Source: Clostridiaceae bacterium (GTDB lineage: Bacteria; Bacillota; Clostridia; Oscillospirales; Acutalibacteraceae). From it: a DNA stretch of 5,153 nt. Both the position numbers and the translations under genes were made by a program. Location of the stretch: the NCBI GenBank assembly GCA_016292455.1, contig JAEDIL010000109.1, forward strand, positions 1 to 5,153. Direction: 5' to 3'. The notes beneath the pieces were generated by a model that worked only from the letters and a program-made list of their open reading frames with translations, ran no database searches and had not been told where the DNA came from. Position 1 is the first letter of the stretch; every line of letters starts with the position of its first letter. Positions 1 through 5,153 of this stretch are shown in pieces.

Positions 1-1587
1 AATAAAAAGTCAATAGTAATAATCTGTATTCTGCTTACGGTCATTCTGGCTTTTGCAGGTGTTCTGACTCAGATTATGCCGAGAGGCGAATACTACTCCT
101 ATCCGGAGAACACATATAAGCTGGGCGACGGCAGCTTTGTTACGCTCGACGGAAACGAGGAGTATACCGTAGGAAAAACACAAACGATGAGCAAAAGTGA
201 ATATCTTGAACTTCTTTCCTCGGCAGGGCATGAAATCAGGGTGGCAAGCCGGCTCGAAGACATTTCTCCTGAAACGGCGGAAGATGTCAGCAAAATGATC
301 ATTGACGGAACATATCACCGGATTGATTACAGGATGCCCATTTGGAAAATTCCTGCTTCACTCGTTCTGATTTTCGGCTCTTCCAATATCACAACGGGAA
401 TTGCAATCATACTTTTCATCGTTCTGATCGGCGGAACATTCCTCATTCTTGATGAAAGGGGAATTCTGAAATATATAATGGCTGTAATAATCAGCAAATT
501 TGAAAAAAAGAAATATCGGCTTCTGTGCGTAATGATTTTTGTTTGCATGCTTCTGAGCTCGACTGCCGGAATACTTGAAGAATCAGTTACTCTCGTTCCG
601 ATTGCGGTTGCAATTTCGCTTGCGCTGGGCTGGGATTCGCTTGTGGGTCTTTCAATCAGCCTTGTTTCAATTGCTTTCGGCTTCACGGCGGCAACGTTCA
701 ACCCTTTCAATGTCGTGACCGTTCAGAAGCTTGCCGGAATTCCTGTTTTTTCCGGTCTGTGGCTGAGACTTGTTATGTTTGCACTTGTCTATGCCGTGCT
801 GGCGGCGTTTGTTGTGCTTTATGCAAAAAAGATTGAAAAGAATCCGCAAAAGAGCATCTGCTATGAAACAGATAAAACTCTGCGCGAAAAGTTCCGCCTT
901 GAAGACAGCGAGGCTGTTCTTGCGGACAGACAGACGGCAAAAGCAACAAAAGCCTTTGTTCTTTGCGTCAGCGCGGTTGTTCTCTGTATTGTTCTTGATT
1001 TTGCTCTTAGTCTTTCAGGTATGCTTTCCATGCCGGGAATGGCGGTGCTTTTCACCGTCGGAGGACTTCTCGCCGGCTATCTTTCGGGACTCAGAGGAAA
1101 AAAGCTTGCGGGCGGCTTTGCCCGCGGAATCAAAACAATTGCCCCGGCAATTCCGCTCATCTTTTTCATTCTTGCAATCACATATATACTTGATGAGGGC
1201 ATGATTGTACATACAATTCTCAACTATGTTTATTCGCTCATCAAAGGAATGTCGCCGTATTCGGCAATTCTTCTGCTGTTTGTTTTCATTGTTGTTCTTG
1301 AATTTTTCATCGGCTCCGGAACTGCAAAGGCGTTCCTCATCATGCCTATTGTTGCACCGCTTGCAAGGCTTGTTGGTATTTCAGGAAACAGCGTTGTTCT
1401 GACCTTCTGCATGGGCGACGGCTTTACCAATCTGCTTTATCCGACAAGCGGAATTATGATTATTGCAATCGGTCTTGTCAACGTGTCATACGGGAAGTGG
1501 CTGAAATTCAGTTGGAAGCTGTTTGCCGCCGAAGCGCTGCTCTCCGTTGCAATTATGCACTTTTCAATTTTTATTGGATACGCTTAA
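1..1587 (+). CDS. YfcC-family integral membrane transporter (5'-partial)
   Basis: The frame is open from base 1, giving 528 visible codons, so the start lies a few codons upstream of the window; the ATG at 76 is internal because the 25 codons before it encode the first membrane segment (an Ile/Leu/Val-rich stretch). Seen: many hydrophobic segments, an extracytoplasmic loop near residues 27-115, and conserved blocks recognisable as the YfcC group (COG1288) of the DcuC/AbgT-like ion-transporter superfamily: EES near codon 193, NPFNVVTVQ at codons 234-242, FFIGSGTAKAF near 436-446 and GDGFTN at 472-477 followed by YPTSG. The length is about that of full YfcC proteins. Known of the family: predicted secondary carriers, often linked to amino acids, peptides or C4-dicarboxylates, with poorly defined substrates. 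The substrate here cannot be told. It is convergent with the next gene and ends 6 bases before a terminator hairpin. Family confidence is high, substrate unknown. Confidence 0.9.
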   Translation, partial: NKKSIVIICILLTVILAFAGVLTQIMPRGEYYSYPENTYKLGDGSFVTLDGNEEYTVGKTQTMSKSEYLELLSSAGHEIRVASRLEDISPETAEDVSKMIIDGTYHRIDYRMPIWKIPASLVLIFGSSNITTGIAIILFIVLIGGTFLILDERGILKYIMAVIISKFEKKKYRLLCVMIFVCMLLSSTAGILEESVTLVPIAVAISLALGWDSLVGLSISLVSIAFGFTAATFNPFNVVTVQKLAGIPVFSGLWLRLVMFALVYAVLAAFVVLYAKKIEKNPQKSICYETDKTLREKFRLEDSEAVLADRQTAKATKAFVLCVSAVVLCIVLDFALSLSGMLSMPGMAVLFTVGGLLAGYLSGLRGKKLAGGFARGIKTIAPAIPLIFFILAITYILDEGMIVHTILNYVYSLIKGMSPYSAILLLFVFIVVLEFFIGSGTAKAFLIMPIVAPLARLVGISGNSVVLTFCMGDGFTNLLYPTSGIMIIAIGLVNVSYGKWLKFSWKLFAAEALLSVAIMHFSIFIGYA

Positions 1588-1593
1588 CAAAAA

Positions 1594-1626
1594 GGGCTGT
1601 TTCGGTTTTGCCGGAACAGCCCCTTT
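1594..1626. terminator. bidirectional rho-independent terminator between convergent genes
   Basis: A 12-bp stem pairs 1594-1605 with 1611-1622 (one T-G wobble at 1602/1614) around a 5-base loop, TTTTG. Read on the minus strand the stem is followed by TTTTT (1593 down to 1589), a good U-tract for the deacetylase gene ending at 1660. Read on the plus strand it is followed by CTTT, a weaker tract but only 6 bases beyond the transporter stop codon. Serving both genes is the natural reading. Confidence 0.88.
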
Positions 1627-1659
1627 AAAGTGACATGAAGCTTTTTCCGCGGACAAAGC

Positions 1660-2535
1660 CTATTTCAGCAGCTTTGAAAAAAAGGCGGAGCTTGAAACTC
1701 CGGAGGGGCGGTTGTATCTTCCGAGATCAAAAAGGCAGCCCTCGTCTCCCGGTGTAATTATGTTTATCCGTTCCTCGCAGACAAATGAGGCTTTGAAGCC
1801 GAGCGACCTGACAATTTCCGAAGTCTCCTTTGAATAGCTGCCGTAAGGATAAGCAACGGCGAGCGACTCGACTGAGGAGCAGTTTTTCAAAAGCTCCTGC
1901 ATTCTCATCAGGTCTTCTCTGAGTGCTTTTTCATAGTCTGAAAGGCTTTCTCCGCGTTTTCTTGAAAGACCTTTTCTTTTCCCGTCGGTGCCGAGCCCAT
2001 GCATATCGTAGGTATGACTGTGCACCTCAAATTCATCGCTCCCGTCAAGTTCTCTGAGGTCGTCCCAGTTGAGGTAGGCGTAATTTACGTTCCGGTCTCC
2101 GTTACGGGAATAGACCTCCGTAATACTGCCTACGGCGAAAGCCGCAGCAGACATGTGTTTTTCTGAAAGCAGCGGCCAGGCAAATTCACGAACGCTCTCA
2201 AACCCGTCGTCAAAGGTCAGAAGAACAATTTTTTCCGGAAGGTCTTTTTCTCCGTTAACATAAGCTGCAAGGTCTCTGATTGTGACGGTTACATAGCCGC
2301 TCTTTTCAATTGTTTCAAGGTCGCTTTTCAGTTCGTCAACGGTGACAACGTATTTTCCGGCGCGCGACGGCTTCTCAGTTATATGGTGATACATAACAAC
2401 CGGCAATGCTCTGCCCGAAGGTGCGGCAGAGGCTATGTCGGTCTTTTTTTCGGCTTTCACGGCAAAGAAAAAGGAAATGCAGAGAAAAATGAAAACAAAA
2501 GCCAGAGAGTAAAGCTTGTTCAGCCGGATTACCAA
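1660..2535 (-). CDS. membrane-anchored polysaccharide deacetylase (NodB domain, PgaB/IcaB-like metal site)
   Basis: A 291-residue protein. Residues 8-27 form one hydrophobic segment after a short basic N-terminus, so it is an uncleaved anchor or a signal peptide and the enzyme faces outward. The catalytic domain shows LPVVMYHHI (44-52), the metal/base motif TFDDG (107-111), the zinc-ligand motif VHSHTYDMH (171-179, likely H174 and H179) and YPYGSYS (229-235). H-x4-H spacing, with H174 and H179 five residues apart, resembles PgaB/IcaB-type deacetylases rather than the H-x3-H of peptidoglycan deacetylases. The family removes N-acetyl groups from GlcNAc-type glycans (carbohydrate esterase 4); the actual substrate is unknown. 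The start is TTG at 2535-2533, chosen because GGAGG (minus strand, 2544-2548) sits 8 bases upstream and no better start is near. It is divergent from dpaA, so a role in spore envelope or cortex is possible but is only inferred. Confidence 0.88.
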   Translation of the reverse strand: MVIRLNKLYSLAFVFIFLCISFFFAVKAEKKTDIASAAPSGRALPVVMYHHITEKPSRAGKYVVTVDELKSDLETIEKSGYVTVTIRDLAAYVNGEKDLPEKIVLLTFDDGFESVREFAWPLLSEKHMSAAAFAVGSITEVYSRNGDRNVNYAYLNWDDLRELDGSDEFEVHSHTYDMHGLGTDGKRKGLSRKRGESLSDYEKALREDLMRMQELLKNCSSVESLAVAYPYGSYSKETSEIVRSLGFKASFVCEERINIITPGDEGCLFDLGRYNRPSGVSSSAFFSKLLK

Positions 2536-2543
2536 AATTCTCG

Positions 2544-2548
2544 CCTCC
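2544..2548 (-). promoter_or_regulatory. ribosome binding site fixing the TTG start of the deacetylase
   Basis: GGAGG on the minus strand lies 8 bases before TTG at 2535. This perfect core and ideal spacing decide the start over the nearby in-window ATG in another frame at 2563. Confidence 0.8.
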
Positions 2549-2566
2549 GAAAAAACATATCACTTA

Positions 2567-2596
2567 ATTCTATGCAATCGCGCAAAGGATTAACAA
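2567..2596 (-). promoter_or_regulatory. candidate promoter for the deacetylase gene
   Basis: On the minus strand TTGTTA (2596-2591) and TAGAAT (2572-2567) are separated by 18 bases, a fair sigma-A-type match. The same -10 also reads CATAGAAT (2574-2567), seven of eight bases of the sigma-E -10 CATACAAT, but I see no convincing sigma-E or sigma-K -35 at the right distance. Which factor uses it is therefore open. It lies about 32 bases before the TTG start, leaving room for the leader and ribosome binding site. Confidence 0.35.
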
Positions 2597-2620
2597 TAGT
2601 TTTTCTTTTTCATAGAATGG
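2593..2620 (+). promoter_or_regulatory. candidate sigma-K-type (mother-cell) promoter for dpaAB
   Basis: AC at 2593-2594, then 16 bases, then CATAGAATG at 2611-2619, fits the Bacillus sigma-K pattern AC-N16/17-CATAnnnTA except for G in place of the last A. The first eight bases, CATAGAAT, also match the sigma-E -10 at seven of eight positions, but the -35 spacing suits sigma-K better. The dpaA ATG follows at 2643. In B. subtilis the equivalent operon (spoVF) is known to be sigma-K dependent, which agrees with this call. The motif is short, so a chance match cannot be excluded. Confidence 0.42.
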
Positions 2621-2642
2621 TAGCAAAAGGGGCTGCTTTGAT

Positions 2643-3467
2643 ATGAAAAAAATTATAATTCTCGGCGGAGATGAACGTCAGCGAAAACTTTCCGAACTGC
2701 TGAAACGGAATAAAAATGAACACGATTGTGCTTTTTGCAATAAGGAGCTTTCGGCGTGCGGCGGACTTTCCGGGTATTCCGTTCTGCTTCTGCCTCTTCC
2801 CTGCACAAGGGACGGAGAAACACTTTTCAGCGCGGAAAACCTGCTTTCTCTTCCGCTTTCCTTTGTTGCAGAAGAAGTCGCAAGCGGCGCGCTCGTCATC
2901 GGAGGAAATATGCCGGAAGCATTTTGTCGCCGGCTTTCCGAACGCGGCGCGTCAACGCTCGACTATTTCAAAGAGGAAAGCTTCACCGTCTATAACGCTT
3001 TCCTCACCGCTCAGGGAGCAGTGAGGCTCCTTCTTGAAAACACCGAGGAGTTTCTTTGCGGAAAACGGATTCTTGTTGCCGGCTTCGGACGAATCGGCAG
3101 GGCGCTTTCAAAAATGCTTTCCGCCCTCGGTGCGGATATATATGCTGCCGCTCGGAGAAAAGAAACGCTCACCGAAATTGCAGCGCTGGGCTACAAGGCT
3201 GTTGACGCGGCAGAAATTGAAAGCAGTGCTTTTCTCTTTGACTTTGTTTTCAACACTGTGCCTTCCCGCATTTTTTCGGAAAAAAGTGTTTCTTTGATGA
3301 AAAGCGGCGCGGTATATTTTGAACTTGCAAGCAGTCCCTTCGGCGCAGCGAAAACAGACTTTGAAAACGCGAAGGTACGCTATGTCTCCGGCAGTGCATT
3401 GCCGGGAAGATTCTGTCCGCTTTCATGTGCCGAAGCAGTTTTCAGCCGAATTTCAGAATACATTTAA
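2643..3467 (+). CDS. dpaA: dipicolinate synthase subunit A
   Basis: A 274-residue protein, a little shorter than the roughly 297-residue Bacillus DpaA (SpoVFA). Seen: the N-terminal GGDERQ block (8-13), the central DYFKEESFTVYNAFLTAQGA region (about 107-126) that marks this family, a Rossmann nucleotide-binding loop VAGFGRIG (145-152), FNTVPS (203-208), ELASSPFG (227-234) and ALPGRFCP (252-259) near the end. With DpaB it converts the product of DapA in the lysine/diaminopimelate pathway to dipicolinic acid, in the mother cell during sporulation; the acid is then loaded as its calcium salt into the spore core. The ATG at 2643 has AAAAGGGG (2625-2632) 10 bases upstream. dpaB follows after 14 bases. 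The C-terminal block differs from Bacillus, where I recall GLPGIVAPKTAG; this may be a clade difference. Confidence 0.93.
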   Translation: MKKIIILGGDERQRKLSELLKRNKNEHDCAFCNKELSACGGLSGYSVLLLPLPCTRDGETLFSAENLLSLPLSFVAEEVASGALVIGGNMPEAFCRRLSERGASTLDYFKEESFTVYNAFLTAQGAVRLLLENTEEFLCGKRILVAGFGRIGRALSKMLSALGADIYAAARRKETLTEIAALGYKAVDAAEIESSAFLFDFVFNTVPSRIFSEKSVSLMKSGAVYFELASSPFGAAKTDFENAKVRYVSGSALPGRFCPLSCAEAVFSRISEYI

Positions 3468-3475
3468 AAGAGGTG
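3468..3475 (+). promoter_or_regulatory. ribosome binding site fixing the TTG start of dpaB
   Basis: AAGAGGTG lies 6 bases before TTG at 3482 and directly after the dpaA stop codon. It excludes the upstream in-frame ATG at 3425, which overlaps dpaA, and the GTG at 3473, which is part of the site itself. Confidence 0.75.
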
Positions 3476-3481
3476 AAACTC

Positions 3482-4054
3482 TTGAAACAACTTACTTTCG
3501 GTTACGCCCTGACCGGCTCTTTCTGCACCTTTGAAAAATCGCTTTCTGCAATGCAGACGCTTTGCGAAGAGGGCATAAACGTAATACCGATAATGTCATT
3601 CAACGCTTTTTCAACTGATACCCGCTTCGGCACGGCGAAGGATTTTTGCAAAAGAATTGAAGAGCTTTGCAAAAACAGAATCATTTCCACAATTGCAGAC
3701 GCCGAGCCGATCGGACCGAAAAAGCTCCTTGACCTTCTGATTGTTTCTCCCTGTACCGGAAACACGCTCGGAAAGCTTGCAAACGGAATTTTTGACACTC
3801 CGGCAACGCTTGCCGTCAAGTCTCATCTGCGCAATGAACGGCCGGTACTTATCGGCGTTTCGTCAAACGATTCGCTCGGCGCTTCTTCAAAAAACATCGG
3901 AACGCTGCTCGCAAGAAAGCACATCTATTTTATTCCGATGAAGCAGGATGAACCCCAGGGAAAGCCGCTTTCAATTGTCTGCGATTTTGAGCGTACCTAT
4001 GAAGCGGCGATTTGTGCGCTGCTTGAAAACCAGCTTCAACCGATTCTTCTGTGA
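3482..4054 (+). CDS. dpaB: dipicolinate synthase subunit B (flavoprotein family)
   Basis: With the TTG start at 3482 the protein is 190 residues, close to the roughly 200 of B. subtilis DpaB (SpoVFB). An ATG at 3425 is in frame but would add 19 residues unlike the family and overlap dpaA. Seen: GYALTGSFCTF (7-17), where the family has its glycine-rich N-terminal loop, then SPCTGNTLGKLANGI (89-103), DTPATLAVKSHLRN (105-118), SSNDSLG (127-133), KNIG (137-140) and HIYFIPMKQDEPQGKP (147-162). These blocks identify DpaB, a member of the flavoprotein/phosphopantothenoylcysteine-decarboxylase fold group. It acts with DpaA to make dipicolinic acid in the mother cell. The short spacing after dpaA and the terminator 14 bases past its stop define a two-gene operon. 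Having dpaAB separates this organism from the Clostridium cluster I species that lack it and use an Etf protein instead. Confidence 0.92.
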   Translation: MKQLTFGYALTGSFCTFEKSLSAMQTLCEEGINVIPIMSFNAFSTDTRFGTAKDFCKRIEELCKNRIISTIADAEPIGPKKLLDLLIVSPCTGNTLGKLANGIFDTPATLAVKSHLRNERPVLIGVSSNDSLGASSKNIGTLLARKHIYFIPMKQDEPQGKPLSIVCDFERTYEAAICALLENQLQPILL

Positions 4055-4067
4055 AGTGAAAGTCAAA

Positions 4068-4110
4068 AAACTCCGGACCTGGCGTAGCCGTTTCCGGAGT
4101 TTGATTTTTT
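4068..4110 (+). terminator. rho-independent terminator of the dpaAB operon
   Basis: A 10-bp perfect stem, AAACTCCGGA (4068-4077) with TCCGGAGTTT (4093-4102), is followed by GATTTTTT (4103-4110). Inside the 15-base loop GGC and GCC (4081-4083, 4087-4089) could pair further. It lies 14 bases after the dpaB stop codon. Confidence 0.88.
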
Positions 4111-4309
4111 CTGCAAGAGTCCGACGCACAAAATGAATTGCTGTATTGCTGTCTGAAATAATGGGAAACACACAGTTACTTAACGGGTCCGGACGGTGCA
4201 GGCTGTTAATGAAACTGCCTGACAGGGCAATGCTGCCGAGAACGACATCATAGCCGCCCGTTGCAGATACCGGGGAACTAGTCAGGAATATTCGCGCTTT
4301 TCAAAAGCA
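4111..4309. other. degraded stretch with in-frame remnant of a lost upstream coding region
   Basis: No intact gene is visible on either strand here. From 4223, just after a TGA at 4220-4222, the frame of the next ORF is open and reads a plausible protein segment containing YRGTSQEYSRFSKA up to the ATG at 4310. This looks like coding sequence continuing upstream of that ATG, so the ORF is probably the tail of a formerly longer gene. Plus-strand frames between 4111 and 4222 are interrupted by stops (for example 4159-4161, 4207-4209 and 4220-4222), and I find no ribosome binding site. I do not see inverted or direct repeats that would mark an insertion sequence. Confidence 0.5.
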
Positions 4310-4891
4310 ATGGGCATTCCGCAGCAACGTGAGCGCGTGACTGTTGACGGACTCGGCAATGTCGGGGTAGGAAAATATACTGAAACCGTTGAAAAATCCG
4401 GGAAAAGTGGTATAATGAAAACGACAAATAGAATAATGAATATAACAGTCAGTTCAATCGAAAACAGGCATACCGGCAAAGGCAATCCTAATGCTATAAT
4501 AACATTTGGGGTTGAGTTTAATAATCGTCAGAAGAAGCTACTCGAACAACTCTCTGAATTTGATAGTAGAGTTGTTGTGGGTAAAAAAAGAGTAAATATG
4601 GCTGACCTTTCTGCATTAACTGCATATACCGGTGACGAATTTGCCGCATTTACCAAAGGACGGGACAGACTCATTATAAGAGGCAATTCTTCAATGGTAA
4701 ATCTTGACACAGAACACGCTAGAGAGTTGGCCAAACAGGGGTATCGTTGGAGTGGGCACACTCATCCTGGTACAGATATGAATTGTTTGATGCCATCAAG
4801 CGGTGATAAAGCTGTTTTGCTGGAATTGAGTCAGAACACAAGCGTTATTTATAATTCAAAAGGTCAATTTGCAACATTTGAAAGGGAGTGA
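4310..4891 (+). CDS. displaced C-terminal module of a polymorphic toxin-like protein with JAB/JAMM-like domain
   Basis: From the ATG at 4310 the protein is 193 residues. Residues 1-36, with the upstream open frame, read like the end of a larger core (PQQRERVTVDGLG). From about residue 44 a different domain begins: a strand/helix region (45-100), GDEFAAFTKG (108-117), LIIRGN (121-126), then GYRWSGHTHPG (144-154), SSGD (163-166) and SVIYNSKGQF (178-187). H150-x-H152 with S163-x2-D166 and a candidate upstream E110 form a JAMM-like zinc-site pattern, but the H-to-S gap is 10 rather than the usual 7. JAB peptidase domains are known among polymorphic toxin C-termini, and the gene behind fits an immunity partner. 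No ribosome binding site precedes the ATG, and the ATGs at 4415 and 4436 are alternatives. Arginine codons from residue 41 on are AGA in 6 of 11, against 2 of 17 in dpaA, suggesting transfer. The enzymatic role is inferred; it may be an unexpressed remnant. Confidence 0.62.
   Translation: MGIPQQRERVTVDGLGNVGVGKYTETVEKSGKSGIMKTTNRIMNITVSSIENRHTGKGNPNAIITFGVEFNNRQKKLLEQLSEFDSRVVVGKKRVNMADLSALTAYTGDEFAAFTKGRDRLIIRGNSSMVNLDTEHARELAKQGYRWSGHTHPGTDMNCLMPSSGDKAVLLELSQNTSVIYNSKGQFATFERE
4389..4416 (+). promoter_or_regulatory. candidate internal sigma-A promoter at the core/toxin-domain junction
   Basis: TTGAAA (4389-4394), a 16-base spacer and a perfect TATAAT (4411-4416) preceded by TG-n (TGG at 4408-4410) give an extended -10 promoter. 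It lies inside the ORF, just before the AT-richer domain. It could drive a shorter toxin form from the ATG at 4436, or the small gene at 4897. AT-rich coding DNA produces such matches by chance, so expression is unproven. Confidence 0.38.
4884..4888 (+). promoter_or_regulatory. ribosome binding site for the small downstream gene
   Basis: GGGAG ends 8 bases before TTG at 4897, normal spacing. The in-frame GTG at 4888 overlaps this site and so would have no spacing, which favours the TTG. Confidence 0.6.
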
Positions 4892-4896
4892 AAAGA

Positions 4897-5151
4897 TTGT
4901 GTAAACTTTTTGATGACTGGTCTAACGAGATTCAGAATTACTGTAAAAAAAACAAGTTGAATTTTGAAAAAGCTAAGTCTCTTTCAAAGTGTTGGGGAAA
5001 AGATTTTCTTGCTTTGCAATACTACGATCCAAGTAAAGGTCAAAACGGTCTTTTGGATAAAACACCAATGCCAATAGTTCTTGTAATTAAAAAGACATCA
5101 AATGGTCTTATATTTGAACGGACGGAGAACACCTTGAAATATTTGTCCTGA
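4897..5151 (+). CDS. small protein, candidate immunity partner of the upstream JAMM-like domain
   Basis: I do not recognise a named family. From TTG at 4897 it is 84 residues, complete, ending in TGA at 5149-5151. A GTG at 4888 is in frame and would overlap the upstream stop by the bases GTGA, giving 87 residues; the ribosome binding site spacing supports TTG. Seen: a charged amphipathic N-terminal half (residues 3-33), then WGKDFLALQYYDP (33-45), a polar turn, and PMPIVLVIKK (57-66), a likely beta strand, with no signal peptide or membrane segment. It is predicted cytoplasmic. Starting 5 bases after the upstream gene's stop codon, it is probably translated from the same message. Size, position directly behind a toxin-like C-terminus and the same AT-rich composition are typical of immunity genes; that role is inferred from context only. 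Confidence 0.62.
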   Translation: MCKLFDDWSNEIQNYCKKNKLNFEKAKSLSKCWGKDFLALQYYDPSKGQNGLLDKTPMPIVLVIKKTSNGLIFERTENTLKYLS

Positions 5152-5153
5152 TA

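Noticed and set aside
770..1402. Overlapping open frames inside the transporter gene
   Set aside because: They are out of frame with a clear family member, rich in Arg/Ser/Phe as expected of shadow frames, and have no supporting start signals.
1..1587. YfcC-family transporter as a dipicolinate exporter working with dpaAB
   Set aside because: It is separated from dpaAB by a convergent gene and a terminator, and known dipicolinate transport in spore formers uses SpoVV and SpoVA proteins, which this does not resemble.
3425..3481. Longer DpaB starting at the ATG at 3425
   Set aside because: It overlaps dpaA, lacks a ribosome binding site and adds residues unlike the family; TTG at 3482 has a well-spaced AAGAGGTG.
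4113..4252. Short plus-strand frame through 4137-4252 as a small gene
   Set aside because: No ribosome binding site, no recognisable motif and a low-complexity translation; more likely degraded sequence.
4344..4381. TTGACG with TATACT as a promoter before the JAMM-like ORF
   Set aside because: The spacer is 26 bases, far outside the 16-18 range; the TTGAAA/TATAAT pair just downstream is much better.
4111..5153. Insertion sequence, integrase attachment site or CRISPR array at the island
   Set aside because: No terminal inverted repeats, transposase motif, tRNA gene or regularly spaced repeats are visible.

Overview
The window looks like chromosome from a spore-forming, low-to-mid GC Firmicute of the Clostridia (an Oscillospiraceae/Ruminococcaceae-like anaerobe is my best guess). 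The strongest evidence is a complete dpaA-dpaB operon for dipicolinate synthase, an enzyme essentially restricted to endospore formers. A Gram-positive-type lipid/membrane-anchored polysaccharide deacetylase, AGGAGG-like ribosome binding sites and repeated use of TTG starts agree with this. The species cannot be named from the sequence.

Layout. (1) Bases 1-1587, plus strand: nearly all of a YfcC-family multipass membrane transporter, cut only at its extreme N-terminus by the window edge. (2) A strong, probably bidirectional hairpin terminator at 1594-1626 separates it from a convergent gene. (3) 1660-2535, minus strand: a membrane-anchored NodB-type polysaccharide deacetylase with a TTG start. 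(4) 2536-2642: a short divergent control region with an exact inverted repeat, ATTCTATG/CATAGAAT, that places a sporulation-type -10 element on each strand. (5) 2643-4054, plus strand: dpaA and dpaB, 14 bases apart, ended by an intrinsic terminator at 4068-4110. (6) 4111-4309: a degraded stretch with no intact gene, whose last part (4223-4309) reads in frame into the next ORF. (7) 4310-4891: an ORF whose first third resembles the end of a larger protein core and whose last two thirds is an AT-richer domain with a JAB/JAMM-like metalloprotease signature (E110, H150-x-H152, S163-x2-D166). (8) 4897-5151: a small 84-residue gene immediately behind it, a candidate immunity protein.

How the parts fit. 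Regions 3-5 may be one sporulation neighbourhood: DpaAB makes dipicolinic acid in the mother cell, and the divergent deacetylase may act on a spore or cell-wall glycan. Regions 6-8 look like a separate accessory island: a displaced C-terminal toxin module with its immunity partner, left after loss of most of the parent toxin gene. Arginine codon use supports a different origin (AGA is 6 of 11 in the C-terminal domain, 2 of 17 in dpaA). This toxin/partner pair is the least-described part of the window and the one most worth following up. All functional calls are from motif recognition by eye; no database search was run.
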